Below, one piece after another: positions 1-5,770 of a DNA stretch of 8,797 bases (within the stretch, counting starts at the first letter, position 1; each line of letters starts with the position of its first letter). The position numbers were made by a program, and so were the translations under genes. Source of the DNA: an uncultured Parasphingopyxis sp. (GTDB lineage Bacteria > Pseudomonadota > Alphaproteobacteria > Sphingomonadales > Sphingomonadaceae); contig CAJQMX010000141.1 in the NCBI GenBank assembly GCA_905479515.1, positions 1 through 8,797 of the forward strand, written 5' to 3'. The notes below the pieces were generated by a model. That model was given only the letters and a program-made list of their open reading frames with translations. It made no database searches and was not told where the DNA came from.

Positions 1-1128
1 GCGCTGATCAACAGCGGATCGGCCAATCTTGCGGGCCTGGAACAGGTTGCTGGGGAACTGGCCGATGCCTTTGCGCCATTGCCCGGAACGCTAACGCTGG
101 AAGACCCGATGCCCGGCGAGATTGTCGAACCCGATGGCGCGATAACCGAACGCCGCACCGGCCAGAATCTGCACCTTGTGGTGCGCCCCGAAGCCCCGAC
201 ACAGGTCCTGCTGACCGGCCATATGGATACGGTATTCAGCGAAACCCATCCGTTTCAGACGCTGACATGGCTCGATGACAACACGCTCAACGGCCCCGGC
301 GTCACCGATATGAAGGGCTGTATCGCGCTGATGCTGTCAGCGCTCAAGGCGCTGGAAACATCCGCTTTTGCCCCGCAGATCGGCTATGAAGTGGTCATCA
401 ATTCGGACGAGGAAATCGGCTCGCCGGGATCGGCGGCGCTGCTCGCCCGGGCCGCCAAAGGCAAGCTGGCGGCGCTGACCTATGAACCGGCCCTGCCCGA
501 CGGGACTTTGGCGGGCGCACGCGGCGGCAGCGGAAACTGGTCGATCATCGTCACCGGGAAAAGCGCCCATGCCGGCCGCAACCCGGAAGAGGGCCGCAAC
601 GCCCTGCTCGCTGCCGCCGAACTGGCGCTCAGACTGGAAGCCGCGATTGGCCCCGGCCTCAAGGTAAACCCGGCGAAGTTAGAAGGCGGCGGCGCGAACA
701 ATGTCGTGCCCGATCATGCTTTGCTGCGCGTTAATATGCGGCCCGAAACAACGGAGGATCAGGCGCGCGCGCAAAGGCTGCTCGATGAAGCCGTTGCCGA
801 TATCTCGGCCCGGCGCGAAGTCGATATCCATGTCCATGGCGGCTTTGGCCGTCCGCCCAAGCCCGTTGACGAAGAAGCCGCGAAACTGTTCGGACTCGTC
901 AAGGAGTGCGGCGCGGATCTGGGCTTGAAGATCGCCTGGAAATCCACCGGCGGCGTGTGTGACGGAAACAATATCGCGGCCTGCGGCGTGCCGGTTGTCG
1001 ATACGATGGGCGTGCGCGGTGGTGCGATCCATTCACCGCAAGAATTTTTACTGGTCGATAGCCTGGCGGAACGGGCGCAGCTTTCCGCGCTGGTGCTGCT
1101 CAGGCTCGCCGAAAGGGGTAGATTATGA
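1..1128 (+). CDS. M20-family metallohydrolase (ArgE/DapE/carboxypeptidase G2 type), 5' end outside window
   Basis: The frame is open from the first base, so the N-terminus lies upstream; 375 codons are visible. Numbering from the first visible codon, the two-metal site of the M20 family is complete: His74 and Asp76 in a GHMDTV motif, bridging Asp103 in GVTDMKG, general base Glu137 with Glu138 in SDEEIGS, Glu162 in TYEPA, and the last ligand His344 in GGAIHSP. The stretch with NNVVPD near residues 233-238 belongs to the small lid/dimerisation domain. The family removes acyl or amino-acid groups from amide bonds. The opening INSGSANLAGL resembles the usual start of the carboxypeptidase-G2-like branch. 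The stop overlaps the astA start (ATGA), so the two are translationally coupled and the substrate is probably an intermediate of arginine or succinyl-amino-acid catabolism; that role is inferred. An internal TTG at 79 is not the real start because conserved sequence continues upstream of it. Confidence 0.9.
   Translation, partial: ALINSGSANLAGLEQVAGELADAFAPLPGTLTLEDPMPGEIVEPDGAITERRTGQNLHLVVRPEAPTQVLLTGHMDTVFSETHPFQTLTWLDDNTLNGPGVTDMKGCIALMLSALKALETSAFAPQIGYEVVINSDEEIGSPGSAALLARAAKGKLAALTYEPALPDGTLAGARGGSGNWSIIVTGKSAHAGRNPEEGRNALLAAAELALRLEAAIGPGLKVNPAKLEGGGANNVVPDHALLRVNMRPETTEDQARAQRLLDEAVADISARREVDIHVHGGFGRPPKPVDEEAAKLFGLVKECGADLGLKIAWKSTGGVCDGNNIAACGVPVVDTMGVRGGAIHSPQEFLLVDSLAERAQLSALVLLRLAERGRL
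1113..1118 (+). promoter_or_regulatory. Ribosome binding site for astA inside the end of the M20 gene
   Basis: AAGGGG lies six bases before the ATG at 1125. It supports that start and the coupling with the upstream gene. Confidence 0.6.
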
Positions 1129-2141
1129 CGTTTGTGGTTCGCGCGGCACGCCGCGATGATGTCGATCAGCTATATGAAATGGCGAAGCTGACGGGCGGTG
1201 GTTTTACCAACCTTCCGCCGGATCGCGACGCGCTCAATGCAAAACTGGCGCGGTCAGAGGAAGCTTTCGCCAAGACGGAAGGCGAATCCGCCAATGATCT
1301 GTTCCTGCTGGCGCTCGAAAATACCGAAACAGGCCAAGTCCGGGGAACGGCGCAGATATTCGCCGCAGTTGGCAAGCGCTGGCCATTCTACAGCTACCGC
1401 ATCAACACTTTTACGCAGCACAGCAAGGAGCTAGACCGGACCTTCACCTCGCAGATCCTGTCGCTGACGACGGATTATGAAGGGGCGTCCGAAGTTGGCG
1501 GGCTGTTCCTCCATCCCAATGAACGGGCTGGCGGGCTCGGCATGCTGCTGGCGCGCAGCCGCTATCTGTTTATCGCCAAGCATCGCGAGCGTTTTGGAAA
1601 CAAGGTGATTGCCGAGCTTCGCGGCGTGATCGACGAAGCTGGTGGATCTGCATTCTGGGACGCATTGGCGGGCAAGTTTTTCGGCATGTCCTTTCAGGAA
1701 GCCGATGAGTTCAACGCGCGGCACGGGCACCAGTTTATTGCTGACCTGATGCCCCGGCACCCAATCTATCTGAACATGCTGCCCGAAAGCGCCCGCTCGG
1801 TCATTGGCAAGCCGCATCCGTCCGGTCGGGCCGCGATGCGGATGCTGGAAAAAGAGAATTTCAAATATGCCGGCTATATCGATATTTTCGACGGCGGTCC
1901 GACGATGGAGGCCGATATCGACGCTGTAAAAAGCGTTGCGGAATCGCGGGAAGCAACGGTCTCCGCAATCGCGGACAAAGATAATAGCCATTCGCTCGCG
2001 GCAACGGGCACACTTGAAGATTTCCGCTGCTGTTACGCGCATATCGCCATCAAGGGCGATGGCGAGGTGAGTATAGACAGCAATGCGGCAGAAACCCTGA
2101 ACGCGCAAATCGGAACATCAGTGCGGCACGTACCGCGCTAA
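1125..2141 (+). CDS. astA: Arginine N-succinyltransferase (AstA)
   Basis: The 338-residue product matches AstA in length and along its whole sequence. AstA transfers succinyl from succinyl-CoA to the alpha-amino group of arginine (EC 2.3.1.109), the first step of the AST pathway that turns arginine into glutamate, succinate, CO2 and ammonia in the cytoplasm. Recognisable blocks are the N-terminal VRAARRDDVDQLYEMA with GGGFTNLPPD (residues about 5-35), the GNAT-like acyl-CoA region LFLHPNERAGGLGMLLAR (about 126-145), the segment RHPIYLNMLP (about 210-220), and the family-typical FDGGPTMEADI (about 255-267). The start is an ATG overlapping the stop of the M20 gene, with a good ribosome binding site. 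astB follows after 27 bases. No substitutions or frame disruptions are evident. Confidence 0.96.
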   Translation: MTFVVRAARRDDVDQLYEMAKLTGGGFTNLPPDRDALNAKLARSEEAFAKTEGESANDLFLLALENTETGQVRGTAQIFAAVGKRWPFYSYRINTFTQHSKELDRTFTSQILSLTTDYEGASEVGGLFLHPNERAGGLGMLLARSRYLFIAKHRERFGNKVIAELRGVIDEAGGSAFWDALAGKFFGMSFQEADEFNARHGHQFIADLMPRHPIYLNMLPESARSVIGKPHPSGRAAMRMLEKENFKYAGYIDIFDGGPTMEADIDAVKSVAESREATVSAIADKDNSHSLAATGTLEDFRCCYAHIAIKGDGEVSIDSNAAETLNAQIGTSVRHVPR

Positions 2142-2168
2142 GCCGCAAAGAAATGGACGGACACAGCA

Positions 2169-3422
2169 ATGGCCCTGGTCGAAATCAACTTTGACGGCAT
2201 TATCGGCCCGTCCCACAATTATGCGGGGCTGAGCCTCGGCAATCTCGCTTCGGCAAAGAATGCTGGCAAGATATCCGAGCCCCGTGCGGCGGCGCTGCAG
2301 GGTCTGGAAAAGATGCGCGCCAATATCCGGCTCGGGCTGGTCCAGGGTGCGTTCCTGCCGCAGCAGCGGCCCAATACGGCATGGCTGGAGCAGTTGGCGA
2401 CCGATGCCAGCCATGCCGATCCGGCCCTGCTCGCCAATGCGATGTCCGCCTCGTCCATGTGGACCGCCAATGCGGCCACTATTTCCCCGGCGCCCGATAC
2501 GGCGGACGGCCGCTGTCACATGACCCCGGCCAATCTCGTCACCATGCCCCATCGCAGCCATGAATGGCCCGAGACACTGGCCCAGCTCCGGGTTGCCTTT
2601 GGTGACCAAAGCCATTTCGCTATTCATGATCCCGTACCCGCGCCCTTTGGCGATGAAGGCGCGGCCAATTTCATGCGGCTTGCACCCAGCCATGGCGAAC
2701 CGGGCATCGAGATTTTCGTCTATGGAGAGAGCGGCGGCCCCTTCCCTGCCCGCCAGCATCTGGAAGCGTCACAAGCGGTCGCCCGCAAACATGGCCTCGA
2801 TCCGACGAAAACCGTGTTCGCCGAACAGTCCTCCGCGGCCATCGCAGCCGGCGCATTTCACAATGACGTGGTCGCCGTGGCCAATGAGAGCGTGCTTTTC
2901 TGCCATGAACAGGCCTTTGCCGATCCCGGCGCCCTGTACGCGGAATTGCGCGCGATCATGCCCGATGTCGTGATTGTCGAAGTGCCCGCGACCCGCGTTT
3001 CGCTGGAAGAAGCAATCCGCACCTATCTGTTCAACGCCCAGCTCGTGACCCTGCCCGAAGGCGGCATGGCGCTGATCCTGCCGACGGAATCGCAAGAGAG
3101 CGAATCCGTCTGGCCATGGCTGGAAGAGATGATCGCCACCAATGGGCCCATTCGAAAGCTGATCCCGGTTGATGTTCGCCAGTCGATGGCCAATGGCGGC
3201 GGGCCGGCCTGTCTGCGCCTGCGCGTTCTTGCCGATCCTGCGACGATTGATCCGCGCTTCCTGATGGATGAAGCGAAGCTCGATCGGGTGGCAGAGGTGA
3301 TCGCAGCGACATGGCCCGAAACCATTGATGGCGATGCGTTGGCCGATACCGCGCTTTGGGATCAGATCACCGCCGCACGATCCGCACTGTATGAAGCGTT
3401 CTCACTGCCCGAGCTGCTCTGA
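2169..3422 (+). CDS. astB: N-succinylarginine dihydrolase (AstB)
   Basis: The 417-residue product is a guanidine-modifying-superfamily enzyme that hydrolyses N2-succinylarginine to N2-succinylornithine, CO2 and two NH3 (EC 3.5.3.23), step two of the AST pathway. Diagnostic blocks: FDGIIGPSHNYAGLSLGN at residues 7-25, SMWTANAATISPAPDT plus DGRCHMTPANL at about 96-124, HGEPGIEIFVYGES at about 175-188, FPARQHLEASQAVAR at about 192, GAFHNDVVAVAN and CHEQAF near 229-250, and SMANGGGPACLRLRV near the C-terminus. The probable catalytic triad is Glu177, His231 and Cys348, matching by context the Glu/His/Cys triad described for the E. coli enzyme. It is about 30 residues shorter than E. coli AstB, with a shortened loop after FVYGES and a shorter C-terminus. 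A weak GGACGG ribosome binding site sits eight bases before the ATG. It is co-directional with astA and very likely co-transcribed; astD is not next to it here. Confidence 0.96.
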   Translation: MALVEINFDGIIGPSHNYAGLSLGNLASAKNAGKISEPRAAALQGLEKMRANIRLGLVQGAFLPQQRPNTAWLEQLATDASHADPALLANAMSASSMWTANAATISPAPDTADGRCHMTPANLVTMPHRSHEWPETLAQLRVAFGDQSHFAIHDPVPAPFGDEGAANFMRLAPSHGEPGIEIFVYGESGGPFPARQHLEASQAVARKHGLDPTKTVFAEQSSAAIAAGAFHNDVVAVANESVLFCHEQAFADPGALYAELRAIMPDVVIVEVPATRVSLEEAIRTYLFNAQLVTLPEGGMALILPTESQESESVWPWLEEMIATNGPIRKLIPVDVRQSMANGGGPACLRLRVLADPATIDPRFLMDEAKLDRVAEVIAATWPETIDGDALADTALWDQITAARSALYEAFSLPELL

Positions 3423-3425
3423 CGA

Positions 3426-3450
3426 AAACTGTCGGGTTAACTTACAGTTT
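3426..3450. repeat. 7-bp inverted repeat downstream of astB
   Basis: AAACTGT at 3426-3432 and its exact reverse complement ACAGTTT at 3444-3450 are separated by 11 bases that contain the palindrome GTTAAC. It starts four bases after the astB stop. The arms are AT-rich with no run of T after them, so an operator or regulator site for the next gene is at least as likely as a terminator. Confidence 0.45.
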
Positions 3451-3455
3451 ACCAT
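3437..3455 (+). promoter_or_regulatory. Candidate CtrA-type box
   Basis: TTAA, seven bases, then TTTACCAT resembles the alphaproteobacterial CtrA consensus TTAA-N7-TTAA with the TTAACCAT half-site; one base differs. A second, poorer candidate, TTAA-N7-TTAT, lies at 3504-3518 and overlaps the next start codon. The match is by eye in an AT-rich spacer, so it could be chance. Confidence 0.25.
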
Positions 3456-3516
3456 ATTCGCGAGGCCAAAACCGCGCATTTCCGGGATTGGCACGGCAAT
3501 TGCTTAACAAAGTGTT

Positions 3517-3771
3517 ATGTGGAAACGCCTTGCCAGACTGTTTGTGATCAAAAATCGTTTCGAGGCCTATCTGATCATTTATGCGCTGGCTGTTGGTGCA
3601 ATGGCCCGGGCCCAGATTTACATGATCGAGTATCCGGGGCGCGGCGGCCAGCTTCTCGCCCTATGCTGTACCGGCGCAGTCTTTCTTGGCGGCGCGAAGA
3701 TACTGGACGCAACCCCGAGAAATCCGGCGCGGCAGAGATTGCGGGTGCTGGTCGATCGCTGGCGGTCTTAA
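3517..3771 (+). CDS. Small two-helix inner-membrane protein, function unknown
   Basis: The 84-residue product has two hydrophobic segments, about residues 16-32 (YLIIYALAVGAM region) and 44-62 (GGQLLALCCTGAVFLGGAK), separated by a short polar stretch and followed by an Arg-rich tail (about residues 68-84). The N-terminus MWKRLARLFVIKNRFEAYL is basic, which suggests a cytoplasmic N-terminus, and the basic tail would also be cytoplasmic. It looks like a short conserved hypothetical protein that I associate with sphingomonads; no function can be given. No clear ribosome binding site precedes the ATG; the upstream 94 bases are AT-rich and carry an inverted repeat and CtrA-like sequences. The gene ends tail-to-tail with the MBL-fold gene, sharing four bases (3768-3771). 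Another overlapping frame of similar length lacks this membrane-protein character. Confidence 0.75.
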   Translation: MWKRLARLFVIKNRFEAYLIIYALAVGAMARAQIYMIEYPGRGGQLLALCCTGAVFLGGAKILDATPRNPARQRLRVLVDRWRS

Positions 3772-4721
3772 CGCTTCAATTCTGCCATCAGCGAAAATAG
3801 CCCGACAATATTGGGCGGAGACGTGTCGCCCCGATATTCCCGGTACAGCGTATCGACATTGACGGCGATCCGCTCGGAATCGATCCAGCTTGCATAGTCG
3901 CCGAGCGCAATATCATGCGCGGCATCGCGAACCGATAGCCCGGCATCAAACCGCTTGCGCGCCTCACCATCAATATAGCGCAGATAGGCCTGCACCTCGC
4001 GCACACCCGCCTTGTCAGTGATCGGTCCGTGGCCGGGAATGATTGCTTCAACGTCCATGGCCAGTATTTTGTCGCAGGCGGCAAGCCAGTTGCTGACCGG
4101 CCCGGCCCACATGATAGGCGTGCCGTCGATGAACAGGATATCGCCGGTATAGACGATCCGGTCATCGGGCAGGTGCACGATAACATCGCCCGCCGTATGC
4201 GCCGGGCCGACTTCGACAAGCGAGACCGATTTGTTGCCAACCTTCAGGCTGAGTTCGCCAGTGAATGTGCGGGTCGGTGCGCGCTCGGCAACATTGGTAA
4301 AATCGAAATCGCCAAAGATGTTGAGCAGATATTTGCCCGACGGACCGAGATTGGGAGCCGCCGCCATCATCGCTGCCAGCCCGGCCGCAGTGACTTCCGC
4401 CATCTCGCGCGCACTCGCTTCGGACGCGATTATCTCGGCATGGCGGCACAGGCCGTTGCCATGGGTATGATCGCCATTGGCATGGGTGTTGACGACCGTG
4501 CCGATATCGTCGCCGGAGAGCCCGGTGGCATGGGTCATCGCAGCAAGCATGTCTGCAGTGAGCCGGGCATCAAACAGGGTATCGACAAGCAACGACTGAT
4601 CGCCGTCAACAATAAGCCCGGCATTGGACCAGCCCCAACCGCCATCCGGCTGTAGCCATGCCCAATTGCCCTGGCCTAAGTCATGCAGGCCCTTGGCAAA
4701 ATTCCAGGGTTGAGATGTCAT
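3768..4721 (-). CDS. Metallo-beta-lactamase-fold hydrolase with HxNxDH variant motif
   Basis: The 317-residue cytoplasmic protein (no signal peptide seen) has the complete MBL-fold order. The N-terminal strands end in LLVDTLFD (about 44-51). The metal motif reads THANGDHTHGN, giving His80, Asn82, Asp84 and His85, so the usual second histidine of HxHxDH is asparagine. Later ligands are His175 in GPAHTAGD, Asp194 in YTGDILF and His231 in IPGHGP. MBL-fold proteins with an HANGDH motif form a recognisable branch, so the change is probably natural rather than damage, but it may alter binding at metal site 1. The substrate is unknown. The C-terminal 80 residues are helical-looking and family-typical. 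The ATG at 4721 has no strong ribosome binding site. Upstream lie an 8-bp inverted repeat and the left copy of the tRNA-derived repeat, so the present promoter region may have been created by island insertion. Confidence 0.9.
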   Translation of the reverse strand: MTSQPWNFAKGLHDLGQGNWAWLQPDGGWGWSNAGLIVDGDQSLLVDTLFDARLTADMLAAMTHATGLSGDDIGTVVNTHANGDHTHGNGLCRHAEIIASEASAREMAEVTAAGLAAMMAAAPNLGPSGKYLLNIFGDFDFTNVAERAPTRTFTGELSLKVGNKSVSLVEVGPAHTAGDVIVHLPDDRIVYTGDILFIDGTPIMWAGPVSNWLAACDKILAMDVEAIIPGHGPITDKAGVREVQAYLRYIDGEARKRFDAGLSVRDAAHDIALGDYASWIDSERIAVNVDTLYREYRGDTSPPNIVGLFSLMAELKR

Positions 4722-4729
4722 GGAAGAGG

Positions 4730-4763
4730 TTTCCGCTGCTGCTTCTGTGAGGACTAGCGGAAA
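4730..4763. repeat. 8-bp inverted repeat between the MBL gene and the att-like repeat
   Basis: TTTCCGCT at 4730-4737 and its exact reverse complement AGCGGAAA at 4756-4763 are 18 bases apart. The right arm runs two bases into the 18-bp att-like repeat. It lies eight bases upstream of the MBL start codon, so it could be an operator, an mRNA leader hairpin, or a recombination-protein site. Confidence 0.45.
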
Positions 4764-4779
4764 ATTGGCGCGCCCGGAA
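4762..4779. repeat. attL-like 18-bp copy of the tRNA-Arg 3' end
   Basis: AAATTGGCGCGCCCGGAA is identical to 7207-7224, where it forms the 3' end of tRNA-Arg: the last bases of the T-stem, the 3' acceptor strand, discriminator, encoded CCA and four flanking bases. The match ends at both edges. The rest of the tRNA is not present here. This is the usual form of the distal attachment site left when an element integrates into a tRNA 3' end. Confidence 0.85.
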
Positions 4780-4828
4780 CCTGTATCGAGAGGCCGATAG
4801 GGGAATAGGCACGTTCATGCCATCCCAA

Positions 4829-4854
4829 GGGCGTATCAATGCGTGAATACGCCC
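4829..4854 (-). terminator. Hairpin over the stop codon of the AraC gene
   Basis: GGGCGTAT at 4829-4836 and ATACGCCC at 4847-4854 are exact reverse complements with a 10-base loop. In the minus-strand transcript the hairpin covers the end of the AraC reading frame and its TGA (4836-4838). There is no U-run after it, so it may be a weak or Rho-assisted terminator, or a 3'-end stabiliser. Confidence 0.4.
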
Positions 4855-5657
4855 GGCGTCACACCCCAGCGACGCTTTAGTTCGCGCGTGAAATGCGACT
4901 GGTCGGCAAAACCCACCTCCTGTGCCGCCGCCGCCGGATGCACCCCGCCGATAAGCAGTTGGCGGGCCCGCTCGACACGCTCCTGTATGATCAGCTTGCG
5001 CGGCGTAAGGCCGGTCTGCGCCGCCACTGAGCGAATAACCGTAAATGGGCTCGCCGCTATCGCATCGGCTATATCATCAAGCCGCAACGCCCCTGTCAAA
5101 TTGTCTTGGATATAGGAAATCGCCTCTTTAGCGATCCTATCGTTTCGTCCCGCCCCCCTCTCCCGCTTGGACATATCGGTTTCGCGACAGACGAGCTGCA
5201 AAAGAGCCAATATGCAAAGTTCACGGCATTCGTCTGGATCTGGATTAGACACAAACACTGCATCGAACAGTTTCCGAAACAGACCCACATGGGGACCGCT
5301 TGTATTGCTGTGCTCGAACCAGGGATAACCAATATGTCCAAGCGTGATCGCAAGCTCGTTCAAAAGGTCGGGAGCGGGAAAAAGACAGTCATATGACCAA
5401 GCGATACCGGCACGCCCGCCATCATGAACTTCTCCCGGATCTACCATGCAGACCTCGCCTTGGACGGCCTCAGAAACCCTGCGCCCATGCTGGAAGCGGT
5501 TCGCGCCATATCTAACCAATCCGATTGTTGGGAAATCATGGTAGTGACGAACAAAAGGGCGAGCATCGAATTCGGCACGCAAGATGCCAACTTGCCTGCC
5601 GACTACATCAAGAGACCGGTAAGTTGAAGCCAAGGAAATGCGTGATGAGACCACCAT
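4836..5657 (-). CDS. AraC-family transcriptional regulator
   Basis: With the ATG at 5657 the product has 273 residues. The N-terminal half is a cupin-like AraC sensor domain (HYHDFPTIGLVRYGANRFQHG, then VCMVDPGEVHDGG), which usually binds a small ligand. The C-terminal 100 residues form the two helix-turn-helix DNA-binding domain: LDDIADAIAASPFTVIRSVAAQTGLTPRKLI, then ERARQLLIGGVHPAAAAQEVGFADQSHFTRELKRRWGVTP, ending at VFTH. The frame stays open to a TTG at 5699, but the extra 14 residues lack family character and the segment contains a promoter-like TATAAT, so the ATG is preferred. The gene points away from the decarboxylase with about 113 bases between starts, the standard layout for a regulator controlling its divergent neighbour; a natural ligand would be the amino-acid substrate or the amine product (inference). 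Its DNA is more AT-rich than the flanking genes. Confidence 0.9.
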   Translation of the reverse strand: MVVSSRISLASTYRSLDVVGRQVGILRAEFDARPFVRHYHDFPTIGLVRYGANRFQHGRRVSEAVQGEVCMVDPGEVHDGGRAGIAWSYDCLFPAPDLLNELAITLGHIGYPWFEHSNTSGPHVGLFRKLFDAVFVSNPDPDECRELCILALLQLVCRETDMSKRERGAGRNDRIAKEAISYIQDNLTGALRLDDIADAIAASPFTVIRSVAAQTGLTPRKLIIQERVERARQLLIGGVHPAAAAQEVGFADQSHFTRELKRRWGVTPGVFTH

Positions 5658-5664
5658 GAACCAA

Positions 5665-5693
5665 ATTATATATGCTCGGACAGAATGCCGTAA
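5665..5693 (-). promoter_or_regulatory. Candidate promoter of the AraC gene, possibly giving a leaderless transcript
   Basis: On the minus strand a perfect TATAAT (5665-5670) lies 17 bases after a weak -35 TTACGG (5688-5693). The -10 is only seven bases before the ATG at 5657, so transcription would begin at or near the A of the start codon, which fits the absence of a ribosome binding site there. The whole 5658-5770 spacer is the shared control region of the divergent pair; no convincing AraC operator repeat was recognised by eye. Confidence 0.35.
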
Positions 5694-5759
5694 GAGCAAT
5701 TTTGTTCAATACCAAGTGAAATCGATTCTCCATCTCCTGAGCCGTGCAATCAAAGCCAT

Positions 5760-5764
5760 GGAGA
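5760..5764 (+). promoter_or_regulatory. Ribosome binding site of the PLP decarboxylase
   Basis: GGAGA ends six bases before the ATG at 5771. An in-frame TAG at 5765-5767 rules out any earlier start. Confidence 0.7.
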
Positions 5765-5770
5765 TAGAGT

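Noticed and set aside
1431..2108. Minus-strand open frame of 225 codons
   Set aside because: It lies wholly opposite astA, whose full-length family match is clear, and its translation has no recognisable domain.
2118..2759. Minus-strand open frame of 213 codons
   Set aside because: It is antisense to astB, rich in Gly/Arg/His as expected for shadow frames in GC-rich DNA, with no domain.
4029..4655. Plus-strand open frame of 208 codons
   Set aside because: It is the mirror of the MBL-fold gene, which has all its metal motifs in the minus frame.
4762..4779. A second tRNA-Arg gene or large tRNA pseudogene at the left repeat
   Set aside because: Only the 18-bp 3' end matches; the T loop, anticodon arm, D arm and 5' acceptor strand are missing.
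5424..5627. Plus-strand open frame inside the island that might be a small cargo gene
   Set aside because: It is opposite the cupin domain of the AraC regulator and shows no ribosome binding site or recognisable feature.
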